From assembly GCA_016710785.1 (NCBI GenBank), contig JADJUE010000011.1, positions 186,001 through 250,000 of the forward strand: 64,000 nucleotides of DNA, read 5' to 3'. This document shows positions 27,270-37,227 of this stretch, piece after piece; the stretch's first letter is position 1, and every line of letters begins with the position of its first letter. The notes under the pieces were generated by a model, which was given only the letters and a program-made list of their open reading frames with translations, was not told where the DNA came from and made no database searches. A program made the position numbers and the translations under genes. Source of the stretch: Candidatus Epilinea brevis. Lineage in GTDB: Bacteria > Chloroflexota > Anaerolineae > Epilineales > Epilineaceae.

Positions 27270-29711
27270 TCAGCGCAGCCACCACCCCCGCCCGTCGCTC
27301 AGCAGCTCCACTGCGCCGTCCTGGTCCGTGCGGCGCACCAGGACATCACCCGTGGCCGCCAAGCGGTCCAGCGCCTCCTTCGTGGGATGCCCGTAGCGGT
27401 TGTCCTTGCCCACGCCGATCAGGGCCACCCGCGGGCGGACCGCGGCCAGAAAGGGCGCCGTACTGGATCCCGCGCTGCCGTGATGGCCCACTTTGAGCAC
27501 CTCCGCCCTCAGCGGCGCCCCGCGCGCCATGAGCGCCGCCTCCGCGTCCGCCCCGATGTCGCCGGTGAAGAGGGCGGTGGTCGCCCCGTAGTTCAGGCGC
27601 AGCACCACCGCGTTCTCGTTGGTGGGCGAAGCCACGCCCGTCAGGCGCGGCTCCGGCGGCCAGAGGATATCGCCTGACACGCCAGCCGCCTCGTCGAGGA
27701 TGATGCGGCCCCCGGCCGAAGCCCGATGACGGGGCACCGGGCGCTCCGCCAGGGTAGCCTGCCATTCCTCGGCGTCGGGCGACTCCGCCGCCAGCTCCGG
27801 GTCCAGGATACCGTCAACCCGGTAGCGCCGGAGCAGTTCTGGCAACCCACCCACATGGTCCGCGTCCGGATGCGTCAACAGCACCAGGTCCAGGCGCTTG
27901 TCCCAGGGTGCCTGTAGGCGGCCGATGTTGGCCAAGAGCGCCGCCCCACTCGGTCCGCCGTCGATCAGCAGCCGCCGGCCGTTGGGACTGACCAGCAGCA
28001 GGGCATCGCCCTGGCCGATGTCCAGCAGATGCAGGTGCAGCAGGCCGTCGGGCCGGAACCAGGCCGCCGTCCAGGCCAGCCAGGCCGCGGCTGCCAGCAG
28101 ACCGACGGCGGTCCAGCCGCTGAGGGCGTGGAGAAGGCGGTGGCTGTCCGCGCGACAAGCGGTTCTCCGCCGCAGGGCATGCCCCAGTGCTCGCGGGAAG
28201 TGCAGCAACCACGCACGGCCTCGCCGATGGGACAGTGCTGCCAGCCCCAGGTACCAGGCCAGCACAGCCGCGAACGGCATGCGCCAGGCATGGCTGGCCC
28301 CCGGCAAGGCGCCCAGAAAAGCCACCACGCGCACCGTCCAAGTGGCAGGCAGCCAGGCCAGAGGACCGAGGAGCGGCGCCAGCGGCGTCCAGAGCAGACC
28401 CGCGGCCAGAGTCAGGGCGCCCAGGCCCATCAGCGCTGGTTGGGCGGGCAGGATGAGGGCATTGGCCAAGAGACCCACCACCGAGACCTGTCCCGTGACA
28501 TGGGCGATGATGGGCCAGGTGGTCAGCTGGGCGGCCAAGGTGACCAGCAGCATCTCTCCCGCCAGATCGCTCAGGCGGCGGGCGGCGGGGGCGGGCAACC
28601 TGCTCCCCGTCAGCCAATCGCGGCAGGCTGCCACCATCGGTCCGGCAAAACGGATGAGGCCCACCGTAGCGGCGAAGGACAGCTGGAATCCCAGATCCCA
28701 GAGGGTCTGCGGGTTCCAGAGGGTCATCAGCCACGCGGCGGCCATGAGCCCGGCCTGGGCATCGGCCGCGCGCCCCAATTGCACCGCCACAAGGGTGAGG
28801 CCGCCCATCAGGGCGGCGCGGACCACAGCGGCGTCGCCGCCCACCAGCAGGCTGTAGGCCAGTAGGATGGCCGCAATGCAGGGCAAAGCCCGCCGCCGTC
28901 CCAGCAGCCGGCCCAAGGTGACGGCCAGGAAACCGATAAGCAGGGCGATGTTGGAGCCGGAGATGGCGATGACATGGGTGGTGTTGCTGGCCCGGAAGGC
29001 CTCGGCGAGGGGCTTGGGGATCCCGCGGTCATCGCCCAGGAGGACGCCAGTTGCCAGGGCGGCCTCCGGCTCCGGCAGACCGGCGGCCAGAATGCGCCGT
29101 CCCCGTTGCCTCAGGGCGATGAGCGCGTGGCGCCAGGCGGATCCGCCGCCCGCCAGGCGCTCGATGCGCGGGCGGCGCATCAAGCTGTGGATGCCTTGGC
29201 GCGCCAGGTAGGCCCGATAGTCGAAGCCCTCCAGCACGGGAGGGATTTGCAGCTCGCCGCGGACACGCAGCAGATCGCCGTACGCGAAGGGCGGAAAGCG
29301 GGCGGCCTGCACCAGCACCAGCCCGCGCCGCGGCGCAGAGGGCTCTGTCTCCGCCGCAAGCTCCAACCGCAGCCGGTACTCCGTCCCCCGGTCGCGGCGG
29401 TCCGGCTCAGCGACGACACGGCCCACCACCGTGACGGCGCCCCGCCCGTTGGCCATGGCCGCATGGTCCCCACCCAGATCTTCGCGACTCAGCTCCAACC
29501 GAAGGGCGCCCAGGGTCAGAGCGAGGATCAAGAACAGGATCACGGCCGGGGCCGGACTTGAAAGGGACGCAGCCGCTCCGCGCCCGCGGATGGTAAGGCC
29601 CAGGGCGCAGATCAGGGCCAGGGCGGCCGGCGGACCCGCACCGGGAGCCGCTGCATCGGCGAGGGCGATGCCGGCCAGCCAGGCGATCAGGAGGCGGGTG
29701 ATGGGCAGCAT
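27270..29711 (-). CDS. comEC: ComEC/Rec2 DNA-uptake channel protein
   Basis: An 813-residue polytopic protein. The N-terminal part holds a DUF4131-type soluble domain (VVGRVVAEPDRRDRGTEYRL). The central competence domain follows (GVLLGDDRGIPKPLAEAFRASNTTHVIAISGSNIALL region). The C-terminal metallo-beta-lactamase domain begins near residue 560 with LLDIGQGDALLL and LLTHPDADHVGGLPE, then LFTGDIGAD and VLKVGHHGS. This is the full three-part ComEC layout for DNA transport across the inner membrane. No other com or pil gene is visible. AAGGA lies about 9 nt before the ATG. Confidence 0.93.
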   Translation of the reverse strand: MLPITRLLIAWLAGIALADAAAPGAGPPAALALICALGLTIRGRGAAASLSSPAPAVILFLILALTLGALRLELSREDLGGDHAAMANGRGAVTVVGRVVAEPDRRDRGTEYRLRLELAAETEPSAPRRGLVLVQAARFPPFAYGDLLRVRGELQIPPVLEGFDYRAYLARQGIHSLMRRPRIERLAGGGSAWRHALIALRQRGRRILAAGLPEPEAALATGVLLGDDRGIPKPLAEAFRASNTTHVIAISGSNIALLIGFLAVTLGRLLGRRRALPCIAAILLAYSLLVGGDAAVVRAALMGGLTLVAVQLGRAADAQAGLMAAAWLMTLWNPQTLWDLGFQLSFAATVGLIRFAGPMVAACRDWLTGSRLPAPAARRLSDLAGEMLLVTLAAQLTTWPIIAHVTGQVSVVGLLANALILPAQPALMGLGALTLAAGLLWTPLAPLLGPLAWLPATWTVRVVAFLGALPGASHAWRMPFAAVLAWYLGLAALSHRRGRAWLLHFPRALGHALRRRTACRADSHRLLHALSGWTAVGLLAAAAWLAWTAAWFRPDGLLHLHLLDIGQGDALLLVSPNGRRLLIDGGPSGAALLANIGRLQAPWDKRLDLVLLTHPDADHVGGLPELLRRYRVDGILDPELAAESPDAEEWQATLAERPVPRHRASAGGRIILDEAAGVSGDILWPPEPRLTGVASPTNENAVVLRLNYGATTALFTGDIGADAEAALMARGAPLRAEVLKVGHHGSAGSSTAPFLAAVRPRVALIGVGKDNRYGHPTKEALDRLAATGDVLVRRTDQDGAVELLSDGRGWWLR

Positions 29712-29943
29712 AAGGCTTCGTCCTTGAGCCTAACCGACGGCGACCTCCGCCGCCAGGGGGTAGGTGCCCGTCAGGTGACAACTTCGCGCCAATTCACGGC
29801 GTCGGCGCGGGTTCGCATCCGCCTTCGGTCGCATGCTGGCCCCCGCCGTGTCGGGTATACTATCCGCTGCCGTTCACGCATCGGACCTTCGCTCCGGCCA
29901 GACAGCCGGGCGTTCGCTATACAGTGCAGCGAGGAGCCGTCCC

Positions 29944-31074
29944 ATGACCATCCGCGAAGATGTGAGCCGCCCCATCACCGAGGAAGCTGACTTCCTCAAG
30001 CTCAAGGATCTGGACCACGTGGAGTTCTACGTGGGCAACGCCTTCCAAGCCGCCTACTTCTGGCAACACGCTTTCGGCTTCAAGGTCGTGGCCTACAGCG
30101 GTCTGGAGACTGGCAACCGCCATTGCGCCAGCTTCGTGCTGCAGCAGGGCAAGATCCGCCTGGTCTTCTCCGCCGCCTACCATCCGGCTTCTGAGGTGGG
30201 CGCCCACCAGCAATTGCACGGCGACGGCGTCAAGGTCATCGCCTTCCAGGTGGACGACGTCGAGCAGGCTTACCAGGCCACAACCTCGCGCGGCGCGGTC
30301 GGACTCGCGCCCCCCACCGAGCACCGCGACGATTTCGGGGTCGTTCGCTCGGCCACCATCGCGGTCTACGGCGACACGGTACACCGCTTCATCGAGCGCT
30401 CCGCCTACACCGGGCCCTTCCTCCCCGGCTTCATAGCCCGCGAGCCATTGGGAGCGGTGTCGCCCATCGGTCTGGCGCACATCGACCACATGGTGGGCAA
30501 CGTGGAGCTGGGCAAGATGGACTACTGGGTCAACTGGTACCATCAGGTCATGGGCTTCCGCCAGTTGATGCATTTCGACGACAAGGACATCTCCACCGAG
30601 TACTCGGCCCTGATGAGCAAGGTCATGGAGAACGGGACCGGGCGGATCAAGTTCCCCATCAACGAGCCGGCGGAGGGCAAGCGCAAGAGCCAGGTGGAGG
30701 AATACCTGGACTTCTTCCATGGCCCCGGCGTACAGCACATCGCCATGAGCACCGGCGATATCATCCACGCCGTGGGCCAGCTGCGTGCCCGCGGGGTGCG
30801 ATTCCTCCGCGTGCCGGACACCTATTACGATCTCCTGCCGGAACGGGTGGGCAAGATCGAAGAGGACATGGCGATCATCAAGGAGCTGGGCATCCTGGTA
30901 GATCGGGACGACGAGGGTTACCTGTTGCAGATCTTCACCCAGCCGCTTCAGGACCGGCCCACCCTCTTCGTGGAGATCATCGAGCGTCACGGTGCGCGCG
31001 GCTTCGGCAAGGGAAACTTCAAGGCGCTCTTTGAATCCCTGGAGCTGGAGCAGGACCGCCGGGGCAACCTCTGA
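29944..31074 (+). CDS. hppD: 4-hydroxyphenylpyruvate dioxygenase
   Basis: A cytosolic non-haem iron enzyme converting 4-hydroxyphenylpyruvate to homogentisate, the second step of tyrosine breakdown. It has two vicinal-oxygen-chelate halves, and iron ligands can be placed at His182 (DHMVGN), His265 (VQHIAMST) and Glu344 (FVEIIERHG). The 376-residue length is normal. The ATG at 29944 has GAGGAG 8 nt upstream. Candidate -10 boxes are TATACT at 29856 and TATACA at 29918; neither has a strong -35. The homogentisate dioxygenase gene follows after 13 bp. Confidence 0.95.
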   Translation: MTIREDVSRPITEEADFLKLKDLDHVEFYVGNAFQAAYFWQHAFGFKVVAYSGLETGNRHCASFVLQQGKIRLVFSAAYHPASEVGAHQQLHGDGVKVIAFQVDDVEQAYQATTSRGAVGLAPPTEHRDDFGVVRSATIAVYGDTVHRFIERSAYTGPFLPGFIAREPLGAVSPIGLAHIDHMVGNVELGKMDYWVNWYHQVMGFRQLMHFDDKDISTEYSALMSKVMENGTGRIKFPINEPAEGKRKSQVEEYLDFFHGPGVQHIAMSTGDIIHAVGQLRARGVRFLRVPDTYYDLLPERVGKIEEDMAIIKELGILVDRDDEGYLLQIFTQPLQDRPTLFVEIIERHGARGFGKGNFKALFESLELEQDRRGNL

Positions 31075-31087
31075 GGAGCGACCTGAC

Positions 31088-32278
31088 ATGTACTACCACC
31101 AGTTGGGGCAGATCCCCCACAAGCGCCACATCCAGTTCCGCAAGCCGGATGGGGGACTGTTCCGCGAAGAGGTCATGGGCGTCCACGGCTTCGCCGGCAT
31201 CCAGAGCATCCTCTACCACCACCATCAGCCTACCCAGATCAAGCACGCCGAGCTCCTGCGCGATGCCAAGGTCACGTATGCAGATTACGGCGCCATCCGC
31301 CACCGCCACTTCCTGACCAAGGATTTCGCCGGCGGCGGCGACGCCGTCACCGGCCGGCGGGTCATGGTGGGCAACGAGGACGTCACCATGGCCATCGCCC
31401 GCCCGACGGAATCCATGGACTACTTCTACCGCAACGGGCAGAACTACGAATGCATCTTCGTCAGCGAGGGCACGGGTACCCTCCACAGCATCTTCGGCAA
31501 GTTGGATTTCGAGCCGGGGGACTACATCGTCATCCCTTTCAGCGTCACCTGGCAGATGCGCTTCAACGACCAGGAGAACCGCCTGCTGGTCTTCGAAAGC
31601 CGCAGCCAGATCACGACGCCCGAGCGCTACCGCAACTGGTACGGCCAGCTCCTCGAGCATTCGCCCTTCTGCGAGCGGGACTTTCGCATCCCCACGGAGC
31701 TGGAGACCCATGATGAGATGGGCGACTTCGAGGTGCACGTGAAGGTGCGCGACCAGATCAGTCGGCACGTGTTGGACCACCATCCCTTCGACGTCGTGGG
31801 TTGGGACGGCTATGTGTACCCGTGGATCTTCAATATCCGGGATTTCGAGCCCATCACCGGGCGCATCCATCAGCCGCCGCCTGTGCACCAGACCTTCGAG
31901 GGCGAGGGCTTCGTCATCTGCTCCTTCGTGCCGCGCCTCTTCGACTACCATCCGCAGTCCATACCCGCGCCCTACAACCATGCCAACGTCAACTCCGATG
32001 AAGTGCTCTTCTACTTCGACGGCGACTTCATGAGCCGCAAGGGCGTTGGCCAGTACGACATCACCCTGCACCCCTCGGGCCTGCCGCACGGGCCGCATCC
32101 GGGCACGATGGAGGCCTCCATCGGCAAGCCGGCCACGGCGGAGACGGCGGTGATGTTCGACACCTTCCGCCCCCTGCTGGTAACGGCGGACGCGGTGGAT
32201 CTGGAGAATCCCGGCTACGCCTACAGCTGGATTACGTCCGGCCACGGGGCTGACAGCAGCGCCGACGCGGCCCGCTGA
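31088..32278 (+). CDS. hmgA: homogentisate 1,2-dioxygenase
   Basis: A cupin-fold iron enzyme opening the homogentisate ring to maleylacetoacetate. Recognised from YYHQLGQIPHKRHIQFRKPD at the start, YECIFVSEGTGTLHSIFGKL in the first cupin and PYNHANVNSDEVLFY in the second. Likely iron ligands are His298, Glu305 and His334 (LPHGPHPG). The 396-residue form is the shorter bacterial type. GAGGAG precedes the ATG. The next pathway enzymes (maleylacetoacetate isomerase, fumarylacetoacetase) are absent from the window, so the pathway must be completed elsewhere. Confidence 0.93.
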   Translation: MYYHQLGQIPHKRHIQFRKPDGGLFREEVMGVHGFAGIQSILYHHHQPTQIKHAELLRDAKVTYADYGAIRHRHFLTKDFAGGGDAVTGRRVMVGNEDVTMAIARPTESMDYFYRNGQNYECIFVSEGTGTLHSIFGKLDFEPGDYIVIPFSVTWQMRFNDQENRLLVFESRSQITTPERYRNWYGQLLEHSPFCERDFRIPTELETHDEMGDFEVHVKVRDQISRHVLDHHPFDVVGWDGYVYPWIFNIRDFEPITGRIHQPPPVHQTFEGEGFVICSFVPRLFDYHPQSIPAPYNHANVNSDEVLFYFDGDFMSRKGVGQYDITLHPSGLPHGPHPGTMEASIGKPATAETAVMFDTFRPLLVTADAVDLENPGYAYSWITSGHGADSSADAAR

Positions 32279-32305
32279 GGGGAGCAGGAAAGGCGAGGTC
32301 CCGAC

Positions 32306-32680
32306 ATGGGCATCCTGAGCGACGAGATCTGCAAGGTGGTCCACCGCAAGCGGCGTGGTTACCGCTTCACTCAGGATGACCTGGGCACCCGCATCGGGGT
32401 CTCCGGAAGCTACATCTCAGGTATCGAGAACGGCAAGACCAGCCCACGGGTGGTAGAACTGGAGGACATGGCCGCGCATTTCCGCACCACAGCGGTGGCC
32501 ATGATCCTGGAAGCCGCCCAGGCCAGCGAAGGCTGGGTGCCCACCGAAGGCGTCCCCCACGGCGAGGACACCCTTGACGCCATCGCCGCTGACCTGAGCC
32601 CGGCCCATCGGCAATTGGCGCGCGAGTTCCTGATCTTCCTGCGCGAGCGGGAGCGGGTGGACCACGCTTTGGAGGATTGA
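32306..32680 (+). CDS. XRE-family helix-turn-helix regulator
   Basis: A 124-residue protein with an N-terminal HTH (FTQDDLGTRIGVSGSYISGIENGKTSPRVVEL, residues about 22-55) and a helical C-terminal part that probably mediates dimerisation. It lies 27 bp after the homogentisate dioxygenase stop on the same strand, behind a GGCGAGG ribosome site, so it may regulate the tyrosine-catabolic operon, possibly as an autoregulator. There is no cupin or other ligand domain. The target is inferred from context only. Confidence 0.8.
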   Translation: MGILSDEICKVVHRKRRGYRFTQDDLGTRIGVSGSYISGIENGKTSPRVVELEDMAAHFRTTAVAMILEAAQASEGWVPTEGVPHGEDTLDAIAADLSPAHRQLAREFLIFLRERERVDHALED

Positions 32681-32689
32681 TCGCGCCGC

Positions 32690-33907
32690 TCAGCGCCCCA
32701 GCAACGCCCAGATCAGCAGTGGCGCTGCCGCTTCCTCGCCGAAGCGCAGGTCAACGTCGTCACGCGCCTGCCCGCCAACCAGCACCACCGCTTGCCCCTC
32801 CGCCGAACGCGCGGCCGATGGATACCAGCGGCGCGGGGCAAAGAGGAAGGCATAGCCGGCCATCACCTTGTAGCTGCCCGGCGACAGATCCCGCAGTTGA
32901 TAGCGGCCATCGGCATCGGTGCGGGTCGTGGCTACGGCATCCCACCAGCGGGCGTTGCCCTCGGCATCGTGGCGAAACACGGTGACGGGTAGGTTTACGA
33001 TCGGCCGCCCACCTTGCAGGATCACCCTTCCGCTCAGGCTCGCCACCAGGGCCCTGCCCGGCGGCGACGCGGCCGTGGGCGGGGATCCGGAAGGCGCAGT
33101 GGCAACCGCCATGACGCTCGCCGGGGGAAGGCGTGTAGACCCATCGGCGGGCGTCGCGCTGCTGGGACTAGCCGCCGCCTGAGCCGGCGGGGCGGTGGTC
33201 GGGGCTTTCGCAGCAGCGAGCAGCGGCGTTGCCGACGTAGCGGAGGCCGTGGGCACCGCGAAGACACCCGCAGGACCCGGCACGCGCGGCTTGCGGCCCA
33301 ACTGCACCCCTGGCGTGGCGACCGGGACCGCCACCGACTGCGATGCGACTTGGCCGTCAGACCCGCTACGGCGCGAGGCCGACGCGATCGGACGTTTGGG
33401 GTCCTGGGGCGGGGGCTGGAGCGGATCCGATGCCCGTTGCGTCGGCAGCTCGAATGTCGGCGATCCCCGCAGCCCCGGCAGAATCCGTGCGGCTCGCCAG
33501 GCTTGGGCGAGGGTGCGTCCGGCCCAGCCATCGGGATTGCGACTTGCCTGGGCCACGGTCAAGCCGCCCAAAGCAAGCGCGATGGTAGCCAGCACGGCCG
33601 CCAGACGCAAGGCTCCGGCACGCAGGCGGAAACCCAACCACCAGGTTGCCCAGAAGGCTCCTCGCTGCGGCATATCCACCCGGGCCAGCGCCAGACCAGC
33701 GCGGCGGCGAAAAGCCGAGCTGGGCACAGTACGATGCTGTTTGAGTGCTTCGACCACCCGCAGGAGCGGCACCAGCTCGTCGACCAGGACGGCATCGCCA
33801 TCAACCAGATCTGCCATGCAGTCGAATCCAGTCTCCATCTGGGCCAGGCAATCCTGCAGGGCCTGTACGGAGTCCGGACGCCGCGGGGACGGAGGTCGGC
33901 CGATCAT
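32690..33907 (-). CDS. membrane anti-sigma-like protein with carboxypeptidase-regulatory-like domain
   Basis: Encoded directly after the ECF sigma gene with a 4-bp overlap (ATGA) and a strong GGAGG site. Residues 1-85 are a cytoplasmic region resembling the DUF5667-type domain (ALQDCLAQMETGFDCMADLV, PSSAFRRRAGLAL). A single helix near 100-120 spans the membrane. A Pro/Ala/Ser-rich stalk (about 150-290) leads to a C-terminal carboxypeptidase-regulatory-like beta-sandwich (SGRVILQGGRPIVNLPVTVF, DADGRYQLRDLSPGSYKV). No zinc-finger anti-sigma motif is seen. The layout suggests an outside sensor controlling sigma release, but this is inferred. Confidence 0.7.
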   Translation of the reverse strand: MIGRPPSPRRPDSVQALQDCLAQMETGFDCMADLVDGDAVLVDELVPLLRVVEALKQHRTVPSSAFRRRAGLALARVDMPQRGAFWATWWLGFRLRAGALRLAAVLATIALALGGLTVAQASRNPDGWAGRTLAQAWRAARILPGLRGSPTFELPTQRASDPLQPPPQDPKRPIASASRRSGSDGQVASQSVAVPVATPGVQLGRKPRVPGPAGVFAVPTASATSATPLLAAAKAPTTAPPAQAAASPSSATPADGSTRLPPASVMAVATAPSGSPPTAASPPGRALVASLSGRVILQGGRPIVNLPVTVFRHDAEGNARWWDAVATTRTDADGRYQLRDLSPGSYKVMAGYAFLFAPRRWYPSAARSAEGQAVVLVGGQARDDVDLRFGEEAAAPLLIWALLGR

Positions 33908-34488
33908 GACAAGCCTCCTTGCGTCTGAGGCAGGCGACGACGAAGCGAAACAAGGGCGTTGTGCTGCAGGTTCTTGACCGCGTTCTCGGAGCGGCTGAGA
34001 GCCTGCGCCGTCTCCGCCAGACTGAGACCGGCGCCGAAGCGCAAGGCGACCACCTGCTGCTGCAGGTCCGTGAGGCCGGCCACCGCGCGTTCCACGCGCC
34101 CGGCATCGATCCCATCCAGGGCCTCCTGCCAGCCGCCGGCATCACCGGCCAACTCGAACACGGGCTGCCCCTCGTCGTTCGTCTCATCCATAGCCAACTC
34201 CGGCGCCCGGCGCCCCAGACTGCGCCAATGGTTGACCACCCGGTTGTGGGCACAGCGCATGAGCCAGGGAGCGAAGCTGCCCTGCCAGCGGAAACCAGGC
34301 ATGGCCCGCATGGCGCTCAGGAAGATGTCCTGCGTCAGATCCTCGGCGACGCCGACATCGCGAACCCGGTACTGCACGTAGGCGAATACCGCATCGACAT
34401 GCCGCTCGTAGAGCAGGCCGAAAGCGGCGCGATCGCCTTGGGACGCCCGCTCCGCAAGCTGGCGGTCGTCCGACGATGCCGCGTTCAA
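33904..34488 (-). CDS. ECF-type RNA polymerase sigma factor
   Basis: A 194-residue sigma-70 family factor. Region 2 shows AFGLLYERHVDAVFAYVQYRV and DLTQDIFLSAMRAMPGFRWQGSFAPWL, and region 4 shows LTDLQQQVVALRFGAGLSLAETAQALSRSENAVKNLQ. Region 3 and the large N-terminal region 1 are lacking, as in ECF factors. The only start codon before region 2 is a TTG at 34488, so the start is uncertain. The overlapping downstream gene is the likely membrane partner. An inverted repeat at 34509-34538 and an extended -10 at 34624-34632 lie upstream. Confidence 0.88.
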   Translation of the reverse strand: MNAASSDDRQLAERASQGDRAAFGLLYERHVDAVFAYVQYRVRDVGVAEDLTQDIFLSAMRAMPGFRWQGSFAPWLMRCAHNRVVNHWRSLGRRAPELAMDETNDEGQPVFELAGDAGGWQEALDGIDAGRVERAVAGLTDLQQQVVALRFGAGLSLAETAQALSRSENAVKNLQHNALVSLRRRLPQTQGGLS

Positions 34489-34508
34489 GGTCCGCCCGTG
34501 GCATCGTG

Positions 34509-34538
34509 GCTTCCATGCGTGGATTCATTCATGGAAGC
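34509..34538. promoter_or_regulatory. 9-bp inverted repeat upstream of the sigma gene
   Basis: GCTTCCATG (34509-34517) and CATGGAAGC (34530-34538) form a perfect inverted repeat with a 12-bp spacer, ending about 20 bp before the sigma start codon. It could be an operator for autoregulation or a stem-loop in the leader covering the start region. Confidence 0.5.
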
Positions 34539-34623
34539 TAACACCGCCGCGCCGCCTAGGGTAGAGGGCGCCGGGCGACGGCCGCGGGCGCGATCACCGA
34601 GTCGAAGTGGAGCCACGGTCGGG

Positions 34624-34632
34624 AGTGTACCA
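34624..34632 (-). promoter_or_regulatory. possible extended -10 promoter of the sigma gene
   Basis: On the minus strand the sequence reads TGGTACACT, an extended -10 motif (TG-N-TACACT). No -35 is obvious. It would give a leader of about 130 nt that contains the inverted repeat at 34509-34538. Confidence 0.35.
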
Positions 34633-34750
34633 TCGTTCACGCCATCGGCCGTCACGCCTCCCGATCGGCGGGATGGTTGGCCGCCAAAACCATTCGGGTG
34701 TCAGGTCACCGGTCTCCGTGTCAACCTCGTCTGGTTGCCCGCGCCTGGAC

Positions 34751-34791
34751 CGAACAAGAAAGGGGCGCGCCTCCTTGCGGAGACGCGCCCC
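34751..34791 (-). terminator. intrinsic terminator of the first P-domain gene
   Basis: GGGGCGCG (34762-34769) pairs with CGCGCCCC (34784-34791), continuing with CTCC/GGAG around the loop TTGC. Read on the minus strand, the hairpin is followed by TTTCTTGTTC. It lies about 65 bp past the stop codon of the gene. Confidence 0.8.
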
Positions 34792-34857
34792 TCGCTGACC
34801 TTGTGTCAGTCGCTGGGAGCGAAGGCCGGCGAACCGGCCTTCGTTCTCAGGTTCAGA

Positions 34858-37227
34858 TCAGGGGGTCAAGCGGCGGTAGCGGCACTGACCCGTGACGCCC
34901 CAGCTGTTCAGCGTGTTGGCCACGCCGACCTGGTTCGTGCCACCGATCACGATGTCCGACACCGTCAAGGTCCAGGCGCCGTTGGCGGCCGTACCGTCGA
35001 AGGGCTTCAGGCCCGTGCCCGTCTCCGTCTTGCGCGCCTGGTTGTTCAGCATCGGCGACGTGCACGCGGTCATCGAAGTGGCCGAGTCATCGTCCAGCGT
35101 CCCGATCACGTTGATGTTGCTCGTGCAGAACGGCGTCAACGAGTTGTTGAACATCGAGCTGGTCGCGCCAGCGTGGGCCAACGTGACGTCCAGGTCGCCG
35201 AACCACGTGTGCGTGATGTTGATCGGCACGTTCACGTCGAGCACCAGGCAGTCGGCCGGCTTGCCGGCGACCGTCAAGGTGCGAACCACCGTCTGCGGCA
35301 GCGGACCGGCGTTCGGGATCGTGGTCACCACGGCCTCGGTGGCCGAGAAGTCCTCGGTGATCGCCACGTACACCGGCTGGCCGGGGCAGCGCGGGATGAA
35401 CCCGCCCGGGCACCACGTCGGCGTCTTGCCCGTCGTCGTCAGGGCGAACGGAATGCCGCGGTCGCCCGCCGCTTCGTCGCCAGGGATGTCCTCGCCCAGG
35501 CGGGTGCCCGTGCGCTCAACCATCACCGCGCCGAGGCCCACCAGGTTGCGGACGAAGCGGCCGTCCGGATCGAACACGTCATGCTCCCAGAACGTCGCGG
35601 AGATGACCGCCGAGCCCTTGAAGCCGTTGTTCACGTAGCCCCAGGTCTGCAGGTCGATGTACTCTACCTGCCGGCTGTGCAGCTTCTCGCAGATGCAGTC
35701 CAGGAGACCGTTCTGGTCGTAGATGTAGATGGCGAAGTCCGTGAAGCCCGGCTTGGCAACCAGGTTCATGATCGCCGTCTCGCTCGTCACACCAGAGCCG
35801 TCCAGGTCCTTCAGCAGGCTCGGGATCGCGATCAGGCCCACACCGCTCGACAGGCCACCGGCACCGGCGCCGGCCTGCCAGATGTACGCCTTGTGCTCCA
35901 CCAACAGGTTGTAAGCGATGGCCTGCTGCGTCTCCGTGCGGGCCACGTCGCCGTACTTCATCAAGGTCGCCACGCCCACCACGTCCGGGGCGTTCACGCC
36001 GTTCGTACCCGGCGTCCACCAGTCCTGGCTCTCCACCCGGATGCTACCCACCCAGGTGCCCGGCAGGTCAGCGACCACCGGCAGGAAGAAGGTCTGCGAA
36101 CCGCGCGGGCAGACCCAGTCCACCAGCGTCGTGATCACGTCGCCCGAGCGGTCCAGGAAGTACACCTTGATCTTGGCGTTCACCACCTGGCTCAGGTTCA
36201 TCACCTGCACGCCCGTGTCCCAGCCCTGGTACTCGCTGTAGATCAGCGGACCGTAGGCGATCTTCTCACCCGTCTCCGGGCTCGCCACGACCTTCGGCTT
36301 GCCCTTGTCGTCCAGCAGGTTGTAGCTGTACGGCGCCGGCTCACCGATGTAGGTCATCAGGATGTCGCGGCCGTAGATGTCAACCGCAACGCCCATCCAC
36401 TCCGAAGCGCGGATCCAGGCCGAACCCTGCCAATCCGGGCCGACGCAGTCGCTGGCGTCGAACTGGTAGGTCTCGCCCGGGGCGAGCGTCGCCACGTCGC
36501 AGATGCGCGCCCGCAGGCAGTCGTCCTGCGCCTTGAACCACAGCTCCAGCGAGGAGCATTCCAGGCCACCGTTCTGGATGTACATCACGGTGTTCAGGCC
36601 CGCCTTGTTGGCGTAGATCAGCGGTACGTAGTAGCCGAAGCCACCGAACACTGGATCGTAGAAGCCCAGGTGGGCCGCCGCGATACCGATGTACTTCGAG
36701 CTCACTTCCACACCCGGCGTCACGTCGCCCGGGCAGTGGCGCAGCACTTCGACCGCCAGGAAGCCCTGGCCCGTCGCCGTGCGCTGGTTGATCCCGGCGA
36801 AGTCCAGGCCCTCGTTGTAGGCCTTCTTGAAGCGGCGGTAGTCGTCAGCGTCGCCGACCACACCGAAGAAGAGGGTCTCGCACATCAGGTCGGCCACGAC
36901 ATCGTCGAAGCCCAGGTCGATGCCCACGTCGCTGAGCTGCTTCGCCGTGAACTTGAACAGCATGCCGCCCTTCGATCCCGTCGGGATCTGAGCGCCCTGC
37001 ATGATCCACGAAGAGCCCGGGAACAGCAGGCCCGTGCATTCCACCTTCAGCGGGCCGGCGGCCTGCGGCGGGCAGAAGCCCGGCTCGCCCCAGGTCACCA
37101 GGACGGCCTTCGACGGATCGCAACCGATGTACTGCACTTCGATCATCGTGCGGCAAACGTCGTCCTGACCCTGGAAGTTCAGGATCGGCAGGTGCACCTG
37201 GTTGCCCAGCTGCCGGTTCGGGTCAAC
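34858..37227 (-). repeat. duplicated P-domain protein body, copy 1
   Basis: From VDPNRQLGNQVHLPILNFQ to the C-terminus this segment matches residues of the neighbouring gene at 38419-40737 almost throughout, including long stretches of identical DNA (for example 36075-36170 against 39595-39690). The homology stops abruptly upstream of VDPNRQ, where the two proteins carry different heads. Confidence 0.85.

Larger units (their letters stand above)
34489..34857. other. intergenic region between sigma gene and P-domain gene
   Basis: No gene is supported here. On the minus strand it holds, from right to left, the terminator of the first P-domain gene, a possible extended -10 promoter for the sigma gene, and a 9-bp inverted repeat next to the sigma start. 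The remaining sequence shows nothing recognisable. Confidence 0.6.

Noticed and set aside
27898..28865. Long plus-strand frames opposite comEC
   Set aside because: They are shadows of ComEC, whose motifs and length are certain.
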